From: Desulfovibrio sp.
Lineage (GTDB): Bacteria; Desulfobacterota; Desulfovibrionia; Desulfovibrionales; Desulfovibrionaceae
Reading direction: 5' to 3'
Length of the DNA: 48,022 bases
Assembly: GCF_019424165.1 (NCBI RefSeq)
Contig: NZ_JAHZAA010000018.1
Location: forward strand, 1 to 48,022
A program made the position numbers and the translations under genes. Shown piece by piece: positions 1 to 7,777 of the stretch. The stretch's first letter is position 1, and every line of letters starts with the position of its first letter. The notes beneath the pieces were generated by a model. That model made no database searches and was not told where the DNA came from. It saw nothing but the letters and a program-made list of their open reading frames with translations.

Positions 1-432
1 GGTTTCGTAAACCAGTTCAAAAAAGACCGTAGGCTCGTTGTAGGTAAAAGCCATGCTGCGGGCGCGGTTTTCCTGAGCCAGCAGAATCAGGTCTTCGGGC
101 GTGGCACGCCTGCCGGGAACGACTCCGCTGGCGGGTATGTGCGCAATACCGCTGTTTTGGCAAAACTTGCAGGAAAAGTTGCAGCCTACGCTGCCTATGG
201 AAAAAGTCCGGCTGCCCGGAAGAAAGTGGTAGAGCGGTTTTTTTTCCACCGGGTCCAGATTCACGGCGGTAACCACATCGCGTACCACCGAGACAAGTTC
301 ACCATTGATATTGGCCCGCACGCCGCACAGGCCCTTGGCCCCTTTTTTGAGGCGGCAGCCGTGCGCGCACAGGCGGCATAGCACGCTGCCCTGATCCTGG
401 CCTGCGAGAGGCTGCCAGAGTTGTGTCTGCAT
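1..432 (-). CDS. amrS: AmmeMemoRadiSam-type radical SAM protein AmrS (partial, 3' end outside window)
   Basis: The first 144 residues of a radical SAM protein lie here and the rest runs off the left edge. The radical SAM [4Fe-4S] motif C-x3-C-x2-C is at Cys84, Cys88 and Cys91 (CNFSCKFCQN), as in the pyruvate-formate-lyase-activase-like AmrS family. An N-terminal cysteine set (Cys19, Cys22, Cys26, Cys36) precedes it, also typical of that family. In other genomes AmrS accompanies AmrA and AmrB proteins; those partners are not visible here. The start codon at 432 lies two bases after the stop of the upstream exported-protein gene, so the two are probably co-transcribed. The substrate of this family is not established to my knowledge. 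The family call is confident, the exact subfamily less so. Confidence 0.85.
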   Translation of the reverse strand, partial: MQTQLWQPLAGQDQGSVLCRLCAHGCRLKKGAKGLCGVRANINGELVSVVRDVVTAVNLDPVEKKPLYHFLPGSRTFSIGSVGCNFSCKFCQNSGIAHIPASGVVPGRRATPEDLILLAQENRARSMAFTYNEPTVFFELVYET

Positions 433-433
433 G

Positions 434-1480
434 TCAGCGTTCCTCCGTGCCGGAACCGGGTGGGTATATGCTGCTGAATGGCATGGAACGGGGCGTGTCG
501 CCTTGTTCCGGCGCGGGTTGTACGCTGTTTTGCCGTGGTGCCGCCGGGGGAAAATCTGCGGGCGGCCCAAAGGATTGCGGCGTGCCTGCTGCGTCCGGCG
601 GCGTGCCTTCCTGCCGCCAGTCCTGCTCGTCGGCAAGAGCGTCAGCCTGTTCGTTGGCCTGCTGATTGAGGGTGGGGGGAGCATATTGCGGCGGAGAGTT
701 CTGAGGGGGCAGCCCGTCGTTGCCCTGTCTGTAGCCCCGGTCATATCCCTGTTCGTAGCCTCGATTGTAGCCTTGCCCGAAACCCTGATCATAACCCCGG
801 TCATACCCCTGATTGCCGTAATTGCCGCTCGGCTGAGCCGCGCCGCCAGGCCAGGTTGGGCTGCCGGGTTGCGGGTTGCTGTTGAAATAGGGGTCCTGCT
901 GCCAGTTGTAGCCGGGGCCGCCTGTCTGGGGGCCGGGCCGCTGGTGCGGATATGCGGGGCGCCCGCCGCCCGGACCGGGCCGGTGTTCCGGGCGTTGGCC
1001 GCCATAATGCGGCCCCGTATTCGGCCCCGGGTATGCGCCCGGATGCTGTCCCGGATGTGAGCCGGGACGGGGCTTGCCGGGTGAGGGCTTGCCCGGACCA
1101 GGCATACCCGGGTACGGGCCACCGGGCAGAGGGATACCCGGCGTAACGCCGCCCCATTGTCCGCCCGTTCCGTAGCTGCCGTCAGGGGATACCCACGGGG
1201 TTACGTAGATGGAGCCGTTCCACTGTTCGGGCTGCGGTGGTGGCGGTGGCGGCGTTACCGAAGTAATGATGTCTCCGTTGCTGTCGCGCCATGTATGGGT
1301 ATGGCCCCGGCGTTCCAGACCTTCCGCTTCAAGATCCCGCGTACCCCATACCTGCGCGCCGCCCTGCTGGCCGGGCGGGGGGATGTACTTTTCCTGTCCG
1401 GCCGCCAGGGGCGCGCCCGGTCGTAAGGCCCACAGGCAGCAAGATGCGCACAGCAGGCATATGGCAGCGATATTTTTCAT
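434..1480 (-). CDS. Exported Gly/Pro-rich repeat protein
   Basis: A 348-residue protein whose N-terminus (MKNIAAICLLCASCCLWAL, then Ala-rich) looks like a Sec signal peptide. The start at 1480 is chosen because that peptide begins there and a GAGG Shine-Dalgarno lies just upstream; a longer frame to 1594 lacks a comparable signal. After the signal comes a short region with a W-R-D-x-x-G-x-I segment, weakly like DUF4124, then a poly-Pro stretch (PPPPPP). Next come a PGxPGPGKP-type repeat region (about residues 110-190) and a block of repeated G-Y-x-x-G-Y units (about residues 235-265). The C-terminal third is Pro/Gln/Ala-rich and probably disordered. I do not recognise a characterised family. 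It could be a periplasmic or surface structural protein. Its stop precedes the amrS start by one base. Confidence 0.7.
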   Translation of the reverse strand: MKNIAAICLLCASCCLWALRPGAPLAAGQEKYIPPPGQQGGAQVWGTRDLEAEGLERRGHTHTWRDSNGDIITSVTPPPPPPQPEQWNGSIYVTPWVSPDGSYGTGGQWGGVTPGIPLPGGPYPGMPGPGKPSPGKPRPGSHPGQHPGAYPGPNTGPHYGGQRPEHRPGPGGGRPAYPHQRPGPQTGGPGYNWQQDPYFNSNPQPGSPTWPGGAAQPSGNYGNQGYDRGYDQGFGQGYNRGYEQGYDRGYRQGNDGLPPQNSPPQYAPPTLNQQANEQADALADEQDWRQEGTPPDAAGTPQSFGPPADFPPAAPRQNSVQPAPEQGDTPRSMPFSSIYPPGSGTEER

Positions 1481-2058
1481 GGTTGTCCTCACTTGGAGCA
1501 CATCTATGGAAAGGGACCTCCGGCGCGGCCTTGCTGCTGGCAGAAGGCGACCGCACGGTTGCCCAGCGAGTGCTTCCGGAACAGATACTAGCAAAATTTA
1601 TGCCTTATGCCACGCCGGTAAAACCTGGCATCCGGCGGAAGGGCGGCGGCTTTTCACGGTGCGCATGCCGGTATTCCCGCTGCCTGAATCTGGAATGGCG
1701 CGGTGCAGGCGGTATTTTGGCGCTAGCCACGTTGCCAGTCTAGCAATGCCGGGCCTGACGGTCCATAAAGAAGCTGGAACTGGCGGGATTTTTTGCCGGA
1801 GGTCGCTCGTCTGAACTGATGAAGCCCGGTGAGACAGCTTTTTTCAGGAGGTACATTTTTTTATGTGGAGAGGGCCGTACTGGCAGAAAAGCTGTGCTAC
1901 AGCGCCGCGTTGGGCCTGAAGACGGGCAAGAATATCCGGCAACGGCAGGGGCGCGGCACAGGTTGGCAGGCGTGAGGTACTGCTGCGATCATGCAAAAAA
2001 GTCGCTTGGGCTTTACGGCAAAATCTGCTAAAGAACCGCAATCCAAAGGAGGCTACGG
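1481..2058. other. Divergent intergenic region upstream of purM
   Basis: This 578-base gap separates the minus-strand exported-protein gene from purM. It should hold promoters for both directions, but I cannot pick out convincing -35/-10 pairs. A strong Shine-Dalgarno (AAAGGAGG, 2045-2052) serves purM. An AGGAGG at 1846-1851 precedes an ATG at 1863 that opens an 18-codon Trp-rich frame ending at 1919; this is recorded as a weak leader-peptide candidate only. No purine riboswitch was recognised. Confidence 0.5.
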
Positions 2059-3126
2059 ATGTCCAGCGATCGCGCGAAGGCCTATACTCAGGCAGGCGTT
2101 GACATTGAGGCGGGAAACACCCTTGTGTCGCGCATCAAATCTATGGTGCAGAGCACCCAGACCCGGGGCGTCATTTCAGACATAGGCGGCTTTGGCGGCC
2201 TTTTCCGTCCCGATCTCAGCGGCATGAGCGAGCCTGTGCTGGTTTCTTCCACCGATGGTGTGGGCACCAAGCTCAAGCTGGCTTTCGCCTTTGACAAACA
2301 CGATACCGTGGGCATCGACCTGGTGGCCATGAGCGTGAACGATATTCTTGTTCAGGGAGCCACCCCCCTGTTCTTTCTTGACTATTTTGCCACTGGCAAG
2401 CTGGACGTGGACACGGCGCAGACCGTCATCGGCGGCGTGGCCGAAGGCTGCCGCCAGTCCGACTGCGCCCTGCTGGGCGGCGAAACAGCGGAAATGCCCG
2501 ACATGTACGCCCCCGGCGAGTATGATCTGGCCGGTTTTTGCGTAGGCATTGTGGACAACGCCAAGCTTATTGACGGCTCAAGCATTCAGGTGGGCGACCA
2601 CATAGTGGGTATTGCCTCTTCGGGCCTGCATTCCAACGGCTATTCCCTGGCCCGCAAGGTGCTGGAAAAGAGCGGCCTTGCCCCCGATGATGCCTTTCCC
2701 GGCGCGGACGGCGCCACCGTGCGCGATGTTATGCTTGCGCCCACCATTATTTATGTGGATGCCGTACGCTCCCTCTTGCGCGACCTTAACGTGAAGGGCA
2801 TGGCCCACATCACGGGCGGCGGCTTTTATGACAATATCCCCCGCGTTCTGCCTGCGCAGGTGGAGGCCCGCATCAACTTCGGCAGTTGGCAGATGGCTCC
2901 GGTTTTCAAATGGCTCAAGGAAACGGGTGACCTTTCCTGGCCTGAAATCCTGCAGATATTCAACGGCGGCATAGGCTATGTGCTGGTGCTCCCCCCTGAC
3001 CAGAGCGAAGAAGCCATCAGCCGTATTCAGGCGTTCAACCTGCGCGCCTGGCATATCGGTGATGTGGCCCGCCGCGGCAAGAATGACGCGGGCGGCGAAA
3101 ATGAACAGGTTATTGTAAACTTCTGA
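2059..3126 (+). CDS. purM: Phosphoribosylformylglycinamidine cyclo-ligase (AIR synthetase)
   Basis: PurM closes the imidazole ring in de novo purine synthesis, converting FGAM and ATP to aminoimidazole ribonucleotide in the cytoplasm. The 355-residue length is normal for the family. The ATP/phosphate-binding signature SSTDGVGTK is at about residues 63-71. The family segments GGETAEMP (about 140) and ASSGLHSNGYSL (about 186-197), and the HITGGGF-x-DNIPR block near residue 250, are all present. The start has a near-perfect Shine-Dalgarno six bases upstream. The next gene follows after a hairpin, so purM is probably transcribed alone or with partial read-through into yccF. The other purine genes in the window (guaB, guaA) are far away and on the other strand. 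Confidence 0.98.
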   Translation: MSSDRAKAYTQAGVDIEAGNTLVSRIKSMVQSTQTRGVISDIGGFGGLFRPDLSGMSEPVLVSSTDGVGTKLKLAFAFDKHDTVGIDLVAMSVNDILVQGATPLFFLDYFATGKLDVDTAQTVIGGVAEGCRQSDCALLGGETAEMPDMYAPGEYDLAGFCVGIVDNAKLIDGSSIQVGDHIVGIASSGLHSNGYSLARKVLEKSGLAPDDAFPGADGATVRDVMLAPTIIYVDAVRSLLRDLNVKGMAHITGGGFYDNIPRVLPAQVEARINFGSWQMAPVFKWLKETGDLSWPEILQIFNGGIGYVLVLPPDQSEEAISRIQAFNLRAWHIGDVARRGKNDAGGENEQVIVNF

Positions 3127-3165
3127 TTTTCGGCGCATCAGTTTTCAGCCGCCCCGGGCGGCCAA

Positions 3166-3202
3166 AGCCCGTCTGCGCCGGTTTCGCGGGCGGGCTGTTT
3201 TT
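3166..3202 (+). terminator. Probable rho-independent terminator after purM
   Basis: The arms AGCCCG (3166-3171) and CGGGCT (3191-3196) pair, with a further GCG/CGC pairing inside the loop, followed by GTTTTT. It sits 40 bases after the purM stop. Confidence 0.6.
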
Positions 3203-3304
3203 ATGTCGTATGGCCGGGACATGCCGATGGACGAAAATCTTGCGTCCCGTGTTCCTTTGCGTGTGCGGTGCTACTCTGGCGTCTGCCGCCGGACTGGGGG
3301 AAAC

Positions 3305-3769
3305 ATGAACAGTACCTTGGGCTGCCTTGGCAATGCTCTGTGGTTCATACTCGGCGGCTTTGTCATGGGCCTTGTGTGGTGGATGTTCGGCGTGCTCTGT
3401 TTTATTTCCATCATCGGCATTCCCTGGGGCCGTGCCTGCTTTGTCATGGGCAACTTCACCTTCTTCCCTTTCGGCAAAATGCCCGTTTCGCGCGAGGTGC
3501 TCACCGGGCAGCCCGATGTGGGAACCGGCGTGCTGGGTACGGTGGGCAACATCCTGTGGCTCATCTTTGCGGGCATATGGATAGCCCTCGGGCATCTGGT
3601 GTCTGCAGCGGCTTGCGCCGTGACCATTATCGGCATTCCCTTTGCATGGCAGCACGTCAAGCTGGCGGCCCTGGCCCTTTGCCCCATAGGCAAGACCGTT
3701 GTACCCGCTGCGGTGGCCCAGGCTGCGGAAGAAGCCGCCACCCTGCACGGTTACCAAAAGCAGAAATAG
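3305..3769 (+). CDS. yccF: YccF-family inner membrane protein
   Basis: A 154-residue membrane protein with the YccF (DUF307) duplicated layout. Two similar halves each hold a hydrophobic segment followed by an I-x-G-I-P motif (IIGIPWGRACF near residue 38 and IIGIPFAWQHVKLA near residue 112). Each half is followed by a P-[FI]-G-K segment (FPFGKMPVS and CPIGKTVVP). These repeats are the family signature. The start at 3305 gives the standard N-terminus (MNSTLGCLGNALWF) behind a G-rich ribosome site; a frame open from 3203 would add 34 uncharacteristic residues. The molecular role of the family is unknown. The gene lies 42 bases before gmhB and probably shares its transcript. Confidence 0.88.
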   Translation: MNSTLGCLGNALWFILGGFVMGLVWWMFGVLCFISIIGIPWGRACFVMGNFTFFPFGKMPVSREVLTGQPDVGTGVLGTVGNILWLIFAGIWIALGHLVSAAACAVTIIGIPFAWQHVKLAALALCPIGKTVVPAAVAQAAEEAATLHGYQKQK

Positions 3770-3811
3770 CGCCGGGCTGCGACAGAGCACAGCAGGGGCA
3801 GGAGTAGAATC

Positions 3812-4417
3812 ATGACGGAAAAAACGGCGTTGCGCCGGGCCATTTTTCTTGACCGCGACGGAACCCTGAACAGGGATACGGGCTATGTGCATCGCAAGGA
3901 AGACTGGCAATGGCTGCCCGGCGTACCCGAGGCGCTCAAGCGTCTGCGCGCCGTGGGCTATGTGCTGGTGGTGGTGAGCAATCAGTCGGGCATTGCGCGG
4001 GGCATGTTTGACCATGACGCCCTGAAGCGCCTGGAAGAATGGATCAATGCCGACCTGGCGGCCAAAAATGCCGCCATTGATGCATGGTACTATTGCCCGC
4101 ACCTGCCTGAAATTACCGGCCCATGCCAGTGCCGCAAGCCGGAGCCCGGGCTTATTCTTCAGGCTGCCCGTGACCTGAACCTGGACCTTGCCAGTTCGTG
4201 GATGATCGGCGATCGCGTGCGCGACGTGCGTGCCGGCCTGGCGGCGGGCTGCCGCAGTATTCTGCTGCATCCTGAAAGCGGCGGGTATGAAAATGACGAG
4301 GACGTGCCGGACGGTGTGTCCGTAGCGCCGCATCTGCCTGCGGCGGGGGTGCACATTCTGGCTCCGCGCATGCGTGAGCTGCGCGCAGCCCGTCTGCTGG
4401 AAAAAATGAAGGAATGA
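3812..4417 (+). CDS. gmhB: D-glycero-beta-D-manno-heptose-1,7-bisphosphate 7-phosphatase
   Basis: A HAD-superfamily (subfamily IIIA) phosphatase of 201 residues, the expected size for GmhB. It removes the C7 phosphate from heptose bisphosphate on the way to ADP-heptose for the LPS inner core. Motif I is FLDRDGTLNRD (nucleophile Asp14, acid/base Asp16). Motif II is the Ser in VVSNQSG (about residue 56), and the last Asp pair is in MIGDRVRD (134-138). A structural zinc site typical of GmhB is visible as Cys95, His97, Cys105 and Cys107. It resembles the N-terminal half of HisB fusions, but the zinc loop and an independent hisB at 37506 favour GmhB. No other heptose genes are nearby. Confidence 0.9.
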   Translation: MTEKTALRRAIFLDRDGTLNRDTGYVHRKEDWQWLPGVPEALKRLRAVGYVLVVVSNQSGIARGMFDHDALKRLEEWINADLAAKNAAIDAWYYCPHLPEITGPCQCRKPEPGLILQAARDLNLDLASSWMIGDRVRDVRAGLAAGCRSILLHPESGGYENDEDVPDGVSVAPHLPAAGVHILAPRMRELRAARLLEKMKE

Positions 4418-4672
4418 GTCGGCAAGGCTGGCCTGCCTTGTGGCAAGCCGGTGGGGCGAAATGCCAAGGCCCGCCACGGCAGGCGCTGCCGGATGGCAGC
4501 CTGCCCGGTCGGCTGGGTATGGTGTGCGGTACTGTTTTCTGACGGTTGCCGGGCGGGCGGCAAAGCCGCCGGGGCGCAGGGGCTGTTCATGCCCGGCCCG
4601 TCTGTGCCAGCCCCGTCTGTGCCAGCCCCGTTTGTGCCAGTGTCGGCTGCGCAGGTTGCCGTGCTTTTGTGA
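4418..4672. other. Convergent intergenic region between gmhB and fliM
   Basis: This 255-base GC-rich gap separates the converging gmhB and fliM genes. It contains short inverted repeats after the gmhB stop and the 15-nt tandem repeat described separately. No gene is visible. Confidence 0.5.
4597..4640 (+). repeat. 15-nt tandem repeat, 2.9 copies
   Basis: The unit CCCGTCTGTGCCAGC occurs at 4597-4611 and 4612-4626. A third copy at 4627-4640 has one C-to-T change and lacks the last base. It lies in the non-coding gap between convergent genes. The near-identity suggests recent slippage duplication. Confidence 0.9.
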
Positions 4673-5653
4673 TCAGGTGTACTGTGGCTCGTTTTCTTTG
4701 ATAATCTGAAATGATTTCATGGCCTTGATTGTTCCTGCGATACCCTGGTACTTGCATACGCCCGCCACGGTGCAGTCGAGCATATCTTCCTCATCCTTAT
4801 CCAGCACCAGAACATCGCCCACCTGCATGCGCAGAAGCTGATTGCCCGTAATAGTGGTCTTGCCGAAGCACACCTTGAGCTCAACCGGTGTTTCCATGAG
4901 GCGTTCTTTAAGGCGCGCCACCCAGGCATGGTCCACCTCAAGCCGCTCAGTCTGAAAGCTGGCGTGCAGTTTGGAACGGATGGGTTCAATGGTGGCGTAG
5001 GGCAGGCAGATGATCATGGAGCCGAGGGCCGTGTCCAGTTCTACCTCAAAAGTGATGACCACCACCACATCGCTGGGCGGTACAATGGCCGCGAACTGCG
5101 GATTGATTTCGCTGCGTACCAGCTCCAGTTTGACATCGTGCACGGGCCGCCAGGATTCTTCCATATTGTCCAGGGCAATTTTGACGATCTTGTCCACCAC
5201 GGCCTGTTCAATGCGGGTAAACTCGCGTCCTTCCACCTTGGGCTGGGAGCCTGCGCCGCCGAAAACGCTTTCCACAAGGGCGAAGACCAGGCGTGAGTCC
5301 ACCACCATGATGGCGTTGCCGCGCAGGGGATCCATCTTGAAGATGTTGATGGAGGTGGGGACGGGCAGGGAGCGCATGAATTCGCCGAACTTGGTCATAT
5401 CAATGGATATGGGGTTCAGCTCCACGCGTTTGCGCACAGAGTTGGAAAGTGCGTTGGTGCACAGCCGGGCAAAACGGTCGTTGACGATTTCGAGCACGGG
5501 CATGCGCCCGCGTATGATGCGGTCCTGATTGGCAAGGTCAAAGGCTACTATGCCGGAATCGTCCTCCGGCACTTCTACCTCGCTCTCGATTTCGCCGCCT
5601 GAAAGCCCGCGCAGCAGGGCATCCACTTCATCTTGCGCCAAAACTTTGTTCAT
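4673..5653 (-). CDS. fliM: Flagellar motor switch protein FliM
   Basis: FliM forms part of the flagellar C-ring and binds CheY-P to switch rotation. The 326-residue protein starts MNKVLAQDEVDALL, the conserved N-terminal CheY-binding element. The start at 5653 is chosen for this reason, although the frame is open further upstream. The middle domain holds MPVLEIVNDRFAR and the VFGGAG motif (about residues 130-135). The C-terminal SpoA domain includes ETPVELKVCFGKTTITG and the LRMQVGDVLVLD segment. It is divergent from the ASKHA-protein gene and convergent with gmhB. No fliN or other flagellar gene is adjacent, so it appears as a stand-alone gene here. Confidence 0.96.
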   Translation of the reverse strand: MNKVLAQDEVDALLRGLSGGEIESEVEVPEDDSGIVAFDLANQDRIIRGRMPVLEIVNDRFARLCTNALSNSVRKRVELNPISIDMTKFGEFMRSLPVPTSINIFKMDPLRGNAIMVVDSRLVFALVESVFGGAGSQPKVEGREFTRIEQAVVDKIVKIALDNMEESWRPVHDVKLELVRSEINPQFAAIVPPSDVVVVITFEVELDTALGSMIICLPYATIEPIRSKLHASFQTERLEVDHAWVARLKERLMETPVELKVCFGKTTITGNQLLRMQVGDVLVLDKDEEDMLDCTVAGVCKYQGIAGTIKAMKSFQIIKENEPQYT

Positions 5654-5836
5654 GCCAGCCTCGACAAACATCCTGTGATGGTTCTTGGTATTCTTCGTCA
5701 GCAAGAGCAACCATGCAAGAAAAAGGCCATTTTGACAAGCTGTGGAATGCGCCCGCAGGACGGCAGGCTGTTCATATACGCCCTTTTTCTTGCCAACCAA
5801 GGCCCCTTGAGGCAGTCTACAGCCGGAGCAAAGCCC

Positions 5837-7777
5837 ATGCTGTTACGAATATTTTCTGCCGCCTCCGGCAAGGCAAGCCCTGTGGAGGGCGCACCCGCGC
5901 CGCTTTTGGAGCTTGCGGCCGCACCGGGCGACAGCCTTTCGCGGGCCATCTGGCTTTCGGGGCTGCTGCCCCCCCTGCCGCTATGCGGAGGGCTTGGCCG
6001 CTGCGGGCGCTGCCGGGTGCGTTTTTTCAGTCCTGCGCCGTCGCCCCTGCCCGCTGAAGCGGAGGTTTTTTCCGTCTGGGAGCTGGAGCAGGGCTGGCGG
6101 CTGGCCTGCCGCCGTCAAGTGCCTGACGCCGCGCAACTGGATATTGCCCTGCCGCCGGAAAATCTTGCAGGGCATGCGGAGTTTTCGGCGAGGCCGGGCG
6201 GGGAATGCCCGCGGCCCGCGTCTGCACCCGCGGACGAAAAAGCGCTTTCGGCGTCTCCGGCAGCGCGTATCCCATTGGCGCTGGCCGTGGACCTTGGGAC
6301 CACATCCGTGTACTGGCGGGCCGTGCGCCTGCCGGAAGCATGCGAAAAAAGCGATGGTTGCAGCCAGGATAGCCTGGTGGGGCAGAGTGAGGGCCTGCAA
6401 GGCGTGCTGCCCCGCGAGAGCCGCAATGGCCTGCCTGTCCGGCATGCTCCGTCCGGTACTGCTGCCGGAGAACACTGTGGTGCGCCGGAAGTTGTGGGGC
6501 AGGGGCGTTTTCTGAATCCGCAGGCCGGGGCCGGGGCTGATATCATGTCCCGTCTGGCCGTGGCGATGCACGAGCCGGGGCGCGCCGTGCTGTCCCGTCT
6601 TGCCCGGCAGAGTTTACTGCGGGTGGCGGACTCGCTTGAGCGCGATGGTGCGGGCCGCGTGGAGCGTTTGTGCGTGGCGGCCAATACGGCCATGACGGAT
6701 ATTTTTCTCGACCGCCCGGTGGATGGTCTGTGCGCAGCGCCCTACCGCCTTGGGCATCAGGGGCATGAGTGGGCGGACGTGCCTAGCTTTCCGCCCGTGT
6801 ATATTCCCCCCTTGCCCGCGCCCTTTGTGGGGGGAGATGTGAGCGCGGGACTGGCGGCCCTGCTTGCCGCTGATGTGCCGCGCCCCTTTGTGCTGGCGGA
6901 CCTTGGCACCAACGGCGAACTGGCTCTGGTGGATGGGGCTGGCGACCTTTTGCTTGCCAGTGTGCCTCTTGGTCCGGCTCTTGAGGGCATTGGCCCGCAG
7001 TGCGGTCAGCTTGCCGGACCGGGGGTGATCACGGATTTCAGCCTTGCGCCCACCGGGCTTGAAGCGCATTTTTTTATGCCGGAGCCGCACGCCGCGTCAA
7101 AGCCGGGGCCTGTGCCGGATGTTACGCCGTGGCCTGTGCCGCATGGCGGGCACTGCCCTTGCCCGGCCTGTCAGGCTGTGGCTGGCGAAGCCGGGCGGCT
7201 CGATCCGGCGGCAGGGGCTGTGTCTCCAGCGCGCGGCATCAGCGCCACGGGCTATGTGTCTTTGCTGGCGGTGCTGCTGCGTGCTGGTCTGCTGCGCGAA
7301 GATGGCGCATTTGTGCCGGCCCCGGCCATGCCGCTGGCCCGCAGGCTCGCTACCGCGCTGGAAGCCGGAAGCGGCAGCGGCGGAGCGCGCTTGCGCCTGC
7401 CTTACGGGCAGTGGCTGTGCGCTGCGGATGTGGAGGGACTGCTCAAGGTAAAGGCGGCCTTTGCCCTGGCCCTTGAGAGCCTGCTCGCGGCGGCGGGGCT
7501 TGCCCCGCAGGACGTAAGCGCCCTGTGCCTGGCCGGAGCCCTGGGAGAGCATGTACGGGCGCATGACCTGCAAACTATTGGCTTCATTTCGCCCTCCCTG
7601 GCCCCGCGCCTGCGCGCTGTGGGCAATGCCTCACTTGACGGCGCGGCGCTTCTGGCCGTGCACCCGCGTCAACGTGAGGAACTGGCCCGGCTCTGCGCCC
7701 GGGCCACTGTGCTTTCTCTTGTAGACGAAAAGAATTTTCACCAGAACTATTTGCGCCACATGCGCTTTGGAGCATAA
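5837..7777 (+). CDS. Ferredoxin-ASKHA domain protein (RACo/DUF4445 type)
   Basis: A 646-residue protein with an N-terminal plant-type [2Fe-2S] ferredoxin domain: Cys50, Cys56 and Cys59 (C-x5-C-x2-C), then Cys91. A large ATP-binding ASKHA domain of the DUF4445 family follows. ASKHA signatures are LAVDLGTTSV (near residue 145), LADLGTNGE (near 354) and LCLAGALGEHV near the C-terminus. Characterised relatives (RACo, RamA-like) use ATP to drive low-potential electron transfer to corrinoid proteins. No corrinoid protein or methyltransferase of that pathway is nearby, so the target is unknown. The start at 5837 is chosen for the GGAG upstream and because the ferredoxin fold begins there. Low-complexity stretches (about 50-60 residues near 180 and near 420) are probably inserts. 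Its stop abuts the next start codon exactly. Confidence 0.85.
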   Translation: MLLRIFSAASGKASPVEGAPAPLLELAAAPGDSLSRAIWLSGLLPPLPLCGGLGRCGRCRVRFFSPAPSPLPAEAEVFSVWELEQGWRLACRRQVPDAAQLDIALPPENLAGHAEFSARPGGECPRPASAPADEKALSASPAARIPLALAVDLGTTSVYWRAVRLPEACEKSDGCSQDSLVGQSEGLQGVLPRESRNGLPVRHAPSGTAAGEHCGAPEVVGQGRFLNPQAGAGADIMSRLAVAMHEPGRAVLSRLARQSLLRVADSLERDGAGRVERLCVAANTAMTDIFLDRPVDGLCAAPYRLGHQGHEWADVPSFPPVYIPPLPAPFVGGDVSAGLAALLAADVPRPFVLADLGTNGELALVDGAGDLLLASVPLGPALEGIGPQCGQLAGPGVITDFSLAPTGLEAHFFMPEPHAASKPGPVPDVTPWPVPHGGHCPCPACQAVAGEAGRLDPAAGAVSPARGISATGYVSLLAVLLRAGLLREDGAFVPAPAMPLARRLATALEAGSGSGGARLRLPYGQWLCAADVEGLLKVKAAFALALESLLAAAGLAPQDVSALCLAGALGEHVRAHDLQTIGFISPSLAPRLRAVGNASLDGAALLAVHPRQREELARLCARATVLSLVDEKNFHQNYLRHMRFGA

